Assembly: GCF_002775205.1 (NCBI RefSeq)
Contig: NC_036445.1
Coordinates: 24,594,953-24,658,952 of the forward strand
Source of the DNA: Xiphophorus maculatus
Lineage: Eukaryota; Chordata; Actinopteri; Cyprinodontiformes; Poeciliidae
Reading direction: 5' to 3'
Length of the DNA stretch: 64,000 bases
In this document: one piece after another, positions 31,568 to 63,000 of the stretch
Position numbering within the stretch: position 1 is the stretch's first letter
Layout: each line of letters opens with the position of its first letter
Position numbers and translations under genes: made by a program
Notes under the pieces: generated by a model
The model's input: the letters and a program-made list of their open reading frames with translations, nothing else
Told to the model about the DNA's origin: nothing
Database searches by the model: none

Positions 31568-33117
31568 TCAGTTTCTGAACCAGGCGGGTCTTTTCCTGGA
31601 CCGCTCCACTATCCTCTTCCCACCTTCCTGCTCGCTCGGCGTTTCCCCCTCATACAGGACGACCGTCTCCACGGTCGGGGCCCTCAGGGGGCCGCCTTCC
31701 ATTTCCTTGATCTGCTGGCGTATCATAGAGGTCTCCTTGCAAATCTTGGCGTAGCAGAAGCCGCAGAGGATGTGGCTCTGCTTCAAATGGCCGCACTCTG
31801 GACACGTCTCGATGTTTTTCTGGTTGAGCAGACAGAAACAGCAGAGGGAGTAAATAAGTGATAAACCACATAGAACACAGCATGGTCAACTTTTTTGTAC
31901 ATCTCTTTAAAAGTAGTATTAACTGAAGATGAATAGGTTCATATTTAAGTATTTTATGCTTTGGAAAAAAAATATTATAAAACCATATCATTACTTTACC
32001 ATAAATACTGAATGTAATGATCTTTTCAAAGCAATAGTGGGAAATTTGGGTTTAAATGGTTGGTATTGTCATCTGAGCTGGTGTGACAAAGTGAACTACA
32101 GAATGTTTAAAGTTGAAAAAAAACTTTAAACACTTTAAGCATTTTTTTTCCTTTTTCATAAGGTAAATTATTGCTGAAATATGCAGAGTTTTACTTTATG
32201 TATCGTACTGAAGCAGTTCATGCTGTGTCTTGTCTCAGGCTATGGACTCAATAATGATTGTATCTAAATAATCAATAATGAGGGGAGCAAAGGACAACTT
32301 TGCTCAACAATCCAAGAGAGATTTGGTGCTGAACAGTGTGGTGGAGGACAATTGCCACAAGGCAGAAGTGATAACTATAGTTCCTGAAGTATCGAAACCT
32401 TGAGATGGTGGGTCCAGGGCCAGGAAACAAAGATCTTAAATCCAGTATGAACATACTGAAGGTTTTATTTATTAAATTTGATGTGTTTCTTTAAATGGTT
32501 TAACGCCGAAACACTGACTGTACATCTAAAATGTTACATACCACAAACCTTAAGCTTACAGGGGTGTGTCTATGATGGAATAGGAGCTCTATTAATACAA
32601 ACTAAGAAACCGTGGCAGCTAGATGTACCTTAACTTTGGGGAACTTTCTTTCATCTCTCCTTCTGGTTCTGTTGATCTCTATGGTGCGTCTCTTCTTGGG
32701 GGCCGCCATCCACAGGATGCTGTCCAGGAGGCCGGGGGTCAGCTCCGGGCTCTGCTCCTCGTCCTGTTGGGGGTCCTGCTCGGTCTGGGGCAGAAGGCTG
32801 GGGCCATTCACTGCCAGAGCTGGGGCTATACACGGACAGAGAAACAGCCACATGTTTTACACGGAGTCAGGCATTAAACAGCTTACACCATGGACGAGCA
32901 CCAACACGGCGACAAAAGCTCACATTTGTTATTACAAAAGGAAGTGGGATAACAACAACTGAATTAGGTTTGTGATTTTAAAAAAAAGCTGCAGCCTTAA
33001 TGTTTCCGGCCTAATCTCACCCAGCTGCGTGTCCAGTCCGGATATTTGGAGAAGTCTGCTTTCAATGCGCAGCAGAGAACATCTGAGGCTGTGCACCAAG
33101 GCAGGTAAGTTCATCAT
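31568..33117 (-). CDS. mrpl32: Large ribosomal subunit protein bL32m, mitochondrial
   Basis: A component of the mitochondrial 39S ribosomal subunit. In the family it is cut by the m-AAA protease before assembly. Three exons, 33117-33021, 32825-32629 and 31819-31568, join in frame to 181 aa (human 188). The first about 70 residues are a variable presequence. [20 protein letters not shown] leads into the mature protein. The zinc-ribbon cysteines are C104, C107, C117 and C120 (CPECG, then CGFC), and all four are present. The C-terminus [21 protein letters not shown] matches human closely. There are two tandem ATGs (33117 and 33114); I chose the first, but either would serve. The gene diverges from psma2, as in human. 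Confidence 0.95.
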
Positions 33118-33646
33118 TTTTACTTCAGCACGTTTCTTCTCCTTCAGACATTACAAACACCTCACGGTCACCGGGATTTCTTCTTCTTCGTTGATTCGAT
33201 GTGCGATTGCCATCTAGTGGGGGTTTGTCCAAACTGCATTTATTCCACCCACAGCGTTTTATTTGCACGAGTTTTTGCATCAAAACGGCTCCTCTTACAT
33301 CAATTCAATATCCAAATGTTTTTAAAATGTCTTACTCGGTTAGAAGAAACTGAGATTGTTCATTCTCAACTCGGCAGACCGTCACAGAAAGAATGACAGA
33401 ACGCCATTTCAATTAAAGTTGTATTAGTTACATTAATATGAAGCATATTCCATTTAACTAAACTAAGCAGCCTTCTATCATTTAAACATTAAGCTGCGAT
33501 ATTCGTATAATCATAATACAGGCGTAATGAAGGGCAGAATTTATTTCACATGTATTTTATGAAGTTTCCCCCAGAGGGCGCTATACACCCGTAAGTGTAT
33601 TTGGAGTTTCCTGTTCACGCCTGCACAGAAGAAGAAGAAGATCAAA
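33118..33646. promoter_or_regulatory. Divergent promoter of mrpl32 and psma2
   Basis: Only 529 bp separate the two start codons. The psma2 side ends in a purine-rich leader (gaagaagaagaagatcaaa) right before its ATG. The human MRPL32-PSMA2 pair has the same head-to-head layout, so one bidirectional promoter is likely. No TATA box was evident. Confidence 0.65.
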
Positions 33647-36579
<2,933 letters not shown>

Positions 36580-37722
36580 ACACACCCTCTCTGAAGGGCC
36601 ATCTGGCTACATTTCGAAACAGATTTAGCAGCACGGTGGCCAATTGACACAAGGAACAGAAGAGTATGTCCACAACAACATAATGAAGACATGCATATCC
36701 CTATTGACCATTACTACTCAATGTCTACACAAATGTTTATTCTTATGGACATAAGAAAATAAATGAGCTTTACCCTAACACGTACTCTTGATGTCCTTTG
36801 TGACAATTGGCTTGTGTGCACGCTGAAAAGGTTTTGAGTTCTGAGAGAAATCTCAGCTCTTCCATTGAATCTTCAATTCTTACTCCTCAAAGAACTGCGC
36901 TGAGTTTGAGGACACACCTCTTCTGCATAATACATTTAGCTAAAAAACATATTTGTGTAATAATCAAACTTCGAGGTCATGACAAATGTTTTTCTTTACA
37001 CTCAACAAAAGATATTTTTCATTCTTTTAATACATTTGAGTTAGATTTTTAAAAAAAGAAGCAGGTTTTGGAGGATTCAATGGCGAGGCTTGAGATTTTA
37101 CAGTCAAGATCTGATTGCTGTACTACCGTTTTACATGATGTACTTTTTTTCAGGCTTAATACAGTTCTTAAATTTGTATTTTCTCCACTGTTATGTGTCG
37201 CTTATTCAAATAAAGAATGGTGAACTGTTGACTCATTGCTTCTACTTATTACATTTTTATTTTGAAAATATTTTAAAATGAGTTTAACAGCAAAAATTTT
37301 TTTTTTTTTTTTTTTTTTAGATGAGCGCGCTCTAACATTTACCGGAGCACCTTGTCAAAGTATTTATGTATCCCTCCGCTTCTATTTTGTTTCTGTGTTT
37401 TTTTATTTGCTGTGAGTTGTACGGTAGTGACTGTAAAGCGTATTCAACCGTACAACAGTTGTGTTCGAAATTTAAATGAAGTTTTCGATTTGATTTAGAG
37501 TGAAAAATTAGTCTGAGCTCTGTTTGTGTCAGCGGAGGAGTAAACCTCCTGTCCACACAACGCCCTGATGACGTTTATGGCGCCAGAAATCAAGGGTTCG
37601 TAGAGGAAACAGTGTGCGTCAGCTGGAGAAGACGGCGCGTTATTTGTATTATGTTGGCGATATTGTAAACGTAACAATCGTGGACAGGTTTCTCCACCGT
37701 TTGTGGTCGTAATAAAGTCAAG
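36580..37722. other. psma2 3' end and atad2 5' region
   Basis: The psma2 3' UTR runs to about 36780 with AATAAA at 36758-36763. No gene is seen from there to 37560. The last about 160 bp before the atad2 ATG are richer in CpG (gacggcgcg, ggcgcc) and probably hold the atad2 promoter and 5' UTR. Confidence 0.55.
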
Positions 37723-54577
<16,855 letters not shown>

Positions 54578-54709
54578 TTCTTAAGAAGAAAAAGAAAAAA
54601 CAATCTTTTTCATACATGTAAATATTCAGACAACGGTCCTATTTTTTTGTAGAAAATGATTATATCTGTGTTTTAGCTCAAAGTTTGTATCACTTCTTGT
54701 TTATATGTA

Positions 54710-54715
54710 ATTAAA
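54710..54715 (+). terminator. atad2: atad2 poly(A) signal
   Basis: ATTAAA 133 bp after the atad2 stop codon, followed by a GT-rich stretch (gttattgtgcg). Confidence 0.6.
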
Positions 54716-54739
54716 GGGTTTTCCACCTGTTATTGTGCG

Positions 54740-57024
54740 CTTTCCCTTTGTTGCGCGACAAAACGTTTGTTTGAACAGACTGCACTGTCGCTACTGACAA
54801 AGAAGCTTTTCTCCGTTTCTAGAAAATCCTTTTTTGCACTTTACTCAAAGCAAGACTGAATTACAAAGTATTTGTCGAGGATATGCCACCATTGTGTAAA
54901 GTTTGATATAAACGCATATTACTGGCATCACTGTTTAAAAACATTTACAGCACTGCAATGAAATACAGTTTGCAATGCAGAAGCATTAACTTCCACTGCC
55001 AATTTTGAAAAACATAACCTTTAATTAGAGTACATTTGAATCTTTGAAAATATGAAATGGATCATTCTGGAAACAACTGGGTCATTTTTGAATCTTTGAT
55101 TTCTATTTGCCTTTTTTGTCTTTTATCACATCCAACAATGACCCAATTTCAGTTTCATGTTGACCTTTGGCAAAGGAAATGACCCAGAGATCCTCCTCTG
55201 TACTTCAGACAGCATAAAGCCATATACTGTATATTCAATGCTACGGATACCAGGATGACTTTGTTTTTGTCTTGGCTTCCATCTGATCAAAGCACATAGT
55301 TCCAATGTAAGCCAGAGAAGAGTTTAGTAGATGTTTACGTTTGTGATGGTAACACAGAAAATAACTAAGCAATCAGCAGCAGCATCTAATGGCGGCTATG
55401 GAGATTTGACAACCTCAAGATGTCAATGTATTGAAATTTACCAAAAGTAACCTTTGATTATTTTTGTTTCAAATCTATTTTTACTGACCTGAGCAGAAAA
55501 CCACTTTTAAATTCCACTGTGGGTTTATCCAACTGCAATAAAAATTAGTTTTAAAAGCATCTTTACCAGGAGTGCCTGTACATAAAGCTGGTACTGTAGC
55601 ACACATTTCTGATAAAATGGCTAAGAAATAACTTAACAGCCACAAAAGGGGATCTATCATATCGGCTTAAAGTGTAAAAGATCAAACTGAAAACATGTCT
55701 GTAAAGTTTAGTAAGGGATATTTTCATTTATTTCTGCCAGGAATCAATGGTTGCATCAGGCAGTGTGACAGTATGAGTGATTCTAGTGAAAGTAGGTCAG
55801 CAGACTGGTGACCTATCTCTTTCTGGACGTGCTCAACGGAGACGATCTTAATGAAAAGCAAATATTCTCCACCTGGTCAGGTCACACAGAACAGTTCCTG
55901 TTGGCCCCTTGATCTTTGTCACATTTGATCAGGTATTGATCTAAATATGGATACTATCGATTGAGTCCAAGGTGAATATTGGTATCGGATGGACACTAGC
56001 ATGATGAAATCACTACTTTTGTTTAAAGTGCCTCTTCCATATGTTCTGCAAATTACTCGAGTATCCTCACAGAATTCATGTTGCAGGGATCAAAATACCA
56101 GATAGTTTTACTTATTTATTTCTGACCTTTGGAGTGTTTGCAGTCAAAATGTCTGCTGTCTTTCAAATACAATTTGTTTAATTATCCTATAAATGCAGTT
56201 TTGAAAAAAAAATCTTACTGCAGCTCGAAAATGTACACCTAAGGAAAGATGTATACCTCAAATCTCAAATATGAATATGGCTGAACATTAAGTATTGAAG
56301 GGAAATATGTGTTCCCATTTATATTGTATGCAAATTAAAGACTCGGTTATAATCAGGATATTAAGTTATTTCTGTCCTGCTACATTGTTGTCTACTAGTG
56401 TAGTTAGTTAATGAAAAAATATTTGCCTAAAGTCTCTAAGCACATAAAGATTTTATGCAAATCTTTATTTGCCTTAAATAAAAATCTTAGGCAAATAAAT
56501 GTCTTGATTTATTTGATCAAAATCATAATCAACAAACTGAAACCGAATCAAGTTATTCAGTTACTTAGATTTTTTTTATTTTTAAGTATTGGTATTGACG
56601 ATACTAGCCCTGTATTTGTATTGGATCAATACCAAAATGTACAGTATTACAAACTTCCACCTCCAAAACAGCTTCCCTGTTGAACTCCATATTCCCCCGC
56701 AGACTGGCGCTGCCACCACCATGTTCAACCACAGCACAGTGTAGCCAAAAAGTGGTTTCAACCAGATCAGACCATCTTCAAAGCATCAGAGACGAGGAGG
56801 CAGAATAGAAATGCATGCCACACTTTTCAGATTTCCATATTTGTAAACGCTTAAAACAGTTTTTTTTTTTCTTTCTCTCCTTCCACTGCACAACTATGGT
56901 GCACATTGTGTTGTTCCGTCACGCTAAATCTTTCTAAAACACCTAAGGTTCGGTTGCCAAAATGAGAAAAAGTTCAAGGGGTGTGAATACTTTTGCAAAG
57001 CACCGTATACTAACTATAGTGTAC

Positions 57025-57085
<61 letters not shown>

Positions 57086-57200
57086 AATCATACTAAACAC
57101 ACCGAGGCAGCCAGCCTAATGTAATGAAAAGCAGCAGCAAGGAGGATCACCTTGGCTGAAACTAGCGGCGTGTCCTTAAGTAGCTCTCATATTCTGCCTC
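54740..57200. other. atad2-zhx1 intergenic region
   Basis: About 2.5 kb with no gene seen. It contains degraded transposon sequence. A Tc1-like end (ttcaaggggtgtgaatactt, then ttttgcaaagcaccgta) lies at 56975-57007, with related debris back to about 56690. AT-rich stretches carry tattggtat-type inverted motifs (55920-56640). A long (AT)n run follows. Confidence 0.55.
57030..57082. repeat. AT microsatellite
   Basis: An uninterrupted (AT)n of about 26 units, some 500 bp before the likely zhx1 first exon. It can extrude a cruciform. Confidence 0.95.
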
Positions 57201-57954
57201 GCAGGTCATGTAAGGACATTTTGGCACCGAGCCGAATCGGAAACGAACGCGTTTACGAGCCTGCGCGCTGATTGTCCGGCACCCGGCGCCTCCCGGAGCC
57301 CACCGTGACTTAACTCATTCTGAAACACGGCCTGTATTTGCATTAAAGTGGGCTTTTTTTTTTTTTGTCCCCCACCTCCCTCCCCCCAACCATTAACTGC
57401 TAACATTTTTAAGATCCCCCGGAAAGTCGCCGCGGAATGACGTCAAGACGTATTACATTGAATGATGACGTTGTTTGATCATTAAAAAAAAAAAAGAAAA
57501 AAAAAAAATCAGCCGTTAAAATATTTGAGAAATAGGTCATCAAAAAAAAAACGAAGCGCCGGGAGATTCTTTCCGCGAACAGCTACGACGAGCCCAGTGA
57601 ACTTTTATGAGGAGCCGCTTTCTGGTGGGAGATAAACCTGCCCGGACCAGCAGAGATGTCCGGTGTTTCCAGCATCAGCAGAGGAGGGCTGTAGCCGTTA
57701 AAGCGGTCCGTCTGTCTCGGCTGGCTCTATTTTTTTATTTATTTTTTAATAAGGGAGATCCAAATGCTTTAATAACTCACGTAGACGCCGCAGCCGCCCC
57801 GGCCGGGCTGAAAGCTTTAGCCCGAGGAGAGAGCAACACCGACGGATACCGACAAGGGACCACCTGGAGGCAGCTCTGCCGAGACCCAGGAAATCACTCC
57901 TCGCTTCGCCTCTCCAAGCCTGGTAGCAACACAGGGCGCATTACTGTAGTTCTT
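57200..57954 (+). promoter_or_regulatory. zhx1: zhx1 CpG-rich promoter and non-coding first exon
   Basis: GC content and CpG density rise clearly here compared with the flanks (gaacgcgtttacgagcctgcgc, cgccgcggaatgacgtcaag). A TGACGTCA CRE-type palindrome is at about 57437-57444. A strong donor, tctt|GTAAGT, at 57954/57955 ends the first exon, which would splice to 59969. The transcription start is not fixed; it probably lies before 57600. Confidence 0.6.
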
Positions 57955-58619
57955 GTAAGTTTACCGCCAGACCTCATAATGACCGGCCCGGCTAACACGG
58001 GCTAGTTGGCCCGCCGCATTAAAACGCTCCTCTGTCGCTGAAAAACAGCCTTTCGTGTTGCCTTTGTAACATACGGCCACGCTTTATTGCTACTTTAATA
58101 ATAACAAATGAGCTAGCTGACACCTCCACATTTTCGAGGTGCTGGTGTTAAAACCTCACAGTGGTAGCAGCAGAGCAGTGTGAACACACAGTAGTTATAT
58201 ATTTATAAGCAGTGATACATTTTGACGCCATTAAGTGATAAAAATGTGACCCAAAGCACTTTACAGTGTGTTTACAAAGGCATTGGTTTACACATTGGGC
58301 AAGTGGATGAAGCGGTGAAGGGGGTCTGCAGTATTTCTCCAAACAGCCTCCTAAACAAATATCTATGCTTGTTATTTAAGCTATACCACACTATCCTGAA
58401 CTGTGCATATAAAACAATTGAATTTTGTAATAAAAAAAAAAAGTTGAATATTTTGTTGTTTTTTCATGAAGTGAAAATCATAGATTTCTTACACAAGGTT
58501 TCAAGACTTTGTGCCTGATCTTTTCCCTCACATGTAGCGAAAAGCCAATATTCAGTGATTCAAAAAAGTAGAATATAACATTACAAGATCAACAGAAAAT
58601 TGTATATTAAATAGAAATG

Positions 58620-59420
58620 TCTAAAGTATGTTAATTTCTACCCACTCAGTACTTGGTTGGGCCTCTTTTTACATAAATTACTGCATCGATGAGGTGTGGA
58701 GTGGACGAAATCAGCCCTGTGGGTCTCCGGAGGTTCAATGGAAGCCCAGATTACATCAATAGCTGCCTCCAGGTCATCTGCATCTCTTGGATCTGGTGTC
58801 TCTCATCTCTCTCTTGACAATAACCTTACAGATTCTTTATGGGGTTCATGTCAGACCAGTTTCCTGGCCAATCAATCACAGTGACACCACAGTCATTAAA
58901 CCAGCGTTTAATGACTGTGGCAACTTCACACTCGACCTCAAGCGACGTCGAGTGTGAAGTTCTGCTGATTCTGTGCCTCTCCACTCTTCCTACAGACTCT
59001 GGCACCTTGATTTCCAAACGAAATGCAAACTTCATTTCCAAATGAAAATAATACTTTAGATCACAGAGCTACAGTCCAGTTATTTGCTCCTTAGCCCAGG
59101 TAAAACGCTGCTGACCCTGTCTTTGGTCCAGAAGTGGCTGGACACGCAGCCTGTAGGGGTCAGCTGTGCGGAGTGGATCTTGCAATTCGCTCTTAAGATT
59201 TCTACCCTATTTTCTTGAATGGATTTAGTTTGACAGTTTTCTTGAAGCTGTAGTTATCCTTCCACTCAACTTTCTGTGAATAGGCTTGGATACAGCAGTC
59301 TGTGAACAACCAGCTTCTTTAGCAAAGACCTTCTGTGGCTTACCCTCCGTCATTGATGGTCTTCTGGACAGCTGCCAAGTCAGCAGTCATCCACATGATT
59401 GTGTTTCCTAAAAAATATTG
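58620..59420 (-). mobile_element. Tc1/mariner-like transposon relic with internal hairpins
   Basis: On the minus strand near 58826-58880 the translation VIDWPGNWSDMNPIKNL is a degraded form of the Tc1-type DWPANSPDLNPIENLW motif, which holds the third catalytic acidic residue. The rest (to about 59400) is broken and non-coding. Two perfect hairpins at 58887-58920 and 58922-58961 sit inside it. It lies in zhx1 intron 1. Confidence 0.6.
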
Positions 59421-60071
59421 AACTTCATATTTTTTTAGATGTACCTTTAGATGACACTCAAATGCAGGTGTGAAAATCAGGTTTTCCATGCAAAGGAATA
59501 ACTTAAACCTAGTAATATGAAGATGTATTACAGTTTTGATGGCCTACTCAGTTTTCCTCTACGCTATCCAGCATGTCAGAGGCTGAAATGCAAGTTTAGT
59601 CTGTGCAGCTTTATGGCCAGTTGGCTGGACGATCTTCATCTTGGCCAATGCTTCACTTCTGCTGCCAACCTATGCAGTTTATTTATTTGCGATTTTCTTT
59701 TTGGTCCATTCCTGTCACGACACAGTTCTGAAATTTCATTCATAATAGTATTAAGACGGTGTTAAAAAAAAAAAAAAATCTTCCATTTGAGTTGGTGAAA
59801 CCTGCAGAAACCCTGAAACACCTACTAGGTTACACTCACGTCCACTCCCACGCAGCTTCCAAGCTGTCGCAGGAAGTTAAGGAATCATGAATTCGATTAC
59901 TGAATCCCAGTGAGGGGAGGCATGTATGCGACCTTAACATGTCCCCTTTATTTGTGTTTTCCATTCAGAGAAACGGGATTCCAAGAATCCAGCTCGTCAA
60001 CTCACTGTCCTGCAATATGTGAACCTGGACAGCTCGGCCGCAACACGAGTACGAGTCAGTCTGAATCGAAG

Positions 60072-63000
60072 ATGTCGAGCCGCCGGAAGTCCACCACGCC
60101 TTGCATGGTGCTGCCTTCGGACGTGGTGGAGCAGGAAGCCGTAGAGGAGAAGCCGGAGAGAACAAAGGAGGACGAGGCAGGGGATGAGGAGGAGGAGGAG
60201 GAGAGGAAGGGGAAGGAGGCGACGGAGGAGCTTGGTCAGGCGGTGGTAGTTGTTCCCACTCCACCGGACGCAGGTAAAGCCCTCACAGAACTGAGTGACT
60301 GTGGAACTTTGTTACTCAGATCTAGAGAATTAAGATACGAATGTGAACAGGGTAGAACACGTCAAAGTTAAGGCTTGTGGGCCAAATCCGGCCCGCCGTA
60401 GCTATTTTCTGTGGCCCTTTAGCTCAGGCGTTTTCAACCTGCGGGTCCAGAAATATCATGCGACTCTTAATAAGTTTGCTCAAAAATGCTATAAAATTGG
60501 TGTTTTAAAATGTAAAGTTAATTAAAAAAAAATACTACTGGTTTTCATGTAACAAATCCAAATAATTTTCAATAACGAAGGATATTCTCTTTTTAAAAAA
60601 GTAATTTTTTTTGTCGTTTGGCTGCCAAGTATGAGCTTTTTTTCTATTAAAAATTATACGTACTATTGAAAAATTGTGTTCACTCCTTTTGTGTGAAAAA
60701 AGTTTGAGAACTGTATTTTTAAACCTAAAATCATGAAAAATGCTTTTGTTTCGAGCCACTTTTTTTTATAACCTAAGCTAAATAGGCCCCAAATGAAAAT
60801 AAGTGCAGAACATTATTATCCCCCCCTGCAGATGAAGCCGGCGTCTACAGCGCCGATGACCTCAAAGTCGTCGGCTCCACGCCGAAATCCAGACCGAAAG
60901 ATTCGCCGGAGGGCCCGAGTTGTGATCAGACCGCGCAGGAGCCGCAGAGCGACTCGGCCGGGGCGGGAGGAGCGGACTCGGCCGCGGCTTCGGCCATCTC
61001 CCTGAGCAAGACCCCGATCATGAGGATGAAGACCAAGTCCGAACCCAAGAGGATCGCCGTTTCCCTCAAATCCACGGACGAAGGAGCGGGGGAGGGCGCG
61101 GGGGGAGGAGGAGGAGGAGACGGGGAGCTGGGAGGGGAGCAGGAGCCCATCGAAGCCCCGCTCGGACCAATGACGCCCGTGGAGAAGCTGCTGCACGACT
61201 CCATGAAGTTCGGAGGAGGGGGCCTGCTGGTCAGCCCACCGTCAGAGCAGCTGAGAAAATCTTCCATTTTAAACCCCACAATTCTGCCTGCTGGTCTGGC
61301 ACAGGTAGAGAAAACCTCAAAGATTTACTACTTCTTTATTTAAACATACAGCTTCAAATTTATCACTTCACGTCCACGCCTTTCTTTTTACCGGGATTTT
61401 TTTTTTTCTTGTGAAACCTTCTAGTGGAAGAGAAATGATACGTGGTGTTTAGGGCTGAAACGATGAATCGCGTTAATTGAGATTAATCAGTTATTGAAAT
61501 AATTGGCAACTAATTTAGTAATCGATTAATCGTTAGCTGGAGTATTCAGACTCAAAAATAGGCCATTTTGCTAAAAGACCAACAGATTTAATGTTGTAAT
61601 TAAGCTAAATCTGTTAAAAAATATACACATTTTGCATTTAAGATAAAAATGTACTTATATTTTACCCAAAACATTTTTATTTTTTTTTAGCTGCAGAAGC
61701 ATCCTTTGTTACAAATGATCAAGTGTACACTAAATGAATACCGTTATTGAATGGTAGGTAATGAAATATTTTTATTTAAAAAAGGAATTTAATTATTTAA
61801 ATCTGCAAAATGTGCAGATTTTTTAAAAATCCGGTTAATCAGTTAATTGTCAGAATAATCGATAGATTAACCGATTACTAAAATAATCGCTAGTTGCGGC
61901 TCTAAAATGAGTATTTTAGTATAAATACAGTGAGTATATGTGTTTTGTTTCACATCGGAACCGTTTCATGGAATCCTGATAAAATCCATCAAAGTTTGTG
62001 GCTGTAACATGACAAAATGTGGAAAAACTTGAAGGCCTGTGAATATTTGTGCAGTGCTCTGTTGTAGAACCTAAAAACCCACTTTGAGCTTTGGGAAAAG
62101 GACAGATAATTCACAGCTGATTCAGTGTCTTGTTCAGGGCCGATACCTTTTCCTCATACCTTTGATACTAAATAGCAAACATCGGCAAACATTTATTTGA
62201 TACTAAATAGCAAACATCGGCAGCAGCTGCTGTGTTTAACGGTTTTCGCCCTCTCTGTCGTCACGCCAGGTGCTTTCAGCGTTCCAGGCCCAGCAGAGTG
62301 CAGCAGCCGCAGCAGCGGCCGTCTCTCAGTCCCAGCTGCTGATTCCTCTGAGCAGCATCCCCTCCTACAGTGCAGCTATGGACTCCAACCCTCTTCTGAT
62401 CAACACTTACAGGAAGTTTCCTTACCCCTCCCTGGCAGAAATAAGCAGCCTGGCATCACAGACGCAGTTTACAGAAGAGCAGATCAAGGTAAAAGATCAC
62501 ATTGTTTTTCATAATCAAAAGTTGTTGTTTTTTTTCCTGTCTTGCTTGAGCTAGAGACACTCGATCTGTGCGCAGGTGTGGTTCTCGGCCCAGCGTCTGA
62601 AGCACGGCGTCAGCTGGACTCCAGAGGAAGTGGAGGAGGCCAGGAGGAAGCAGTTTAACGGGACCGTGCACACAGTGCCTCAGACCATCACCGTCATCCC
62701 CGCACACCAACTGTCCGCTGCGGCGAACGGCCTGCAGTCCATCCTGCAGACCTGTCAGATTGTGGGCCAACCTGGCCTTGTGTTTACACAGGTAGGCAAA
62801 GAAAGAAAAAATGTTCCGCATTTCAATGAGCGGAGATGCGGCTCTTTCAAGCTTGCTGTGTGAACATTGTCTCAGTCGGACTGAGCTTGAGCTTAAAAAA
62901 ACCAAATCTGGAACATACTTCGTGCCTTGATTCTTCCATGTGTGTTTGAGTGATCCTTTAAGCTCCCTTGGCAACCATTCAGCTGAGCAAAACGCCTGGG

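Noticed and set aside
60816-61279. Long Pro/Ser-rich minus-strand frames over zhx1 exon 2
   Set aside because: Antisense of the Gly/Glu-rich zhx1 coding exon; the composition forces open frames.
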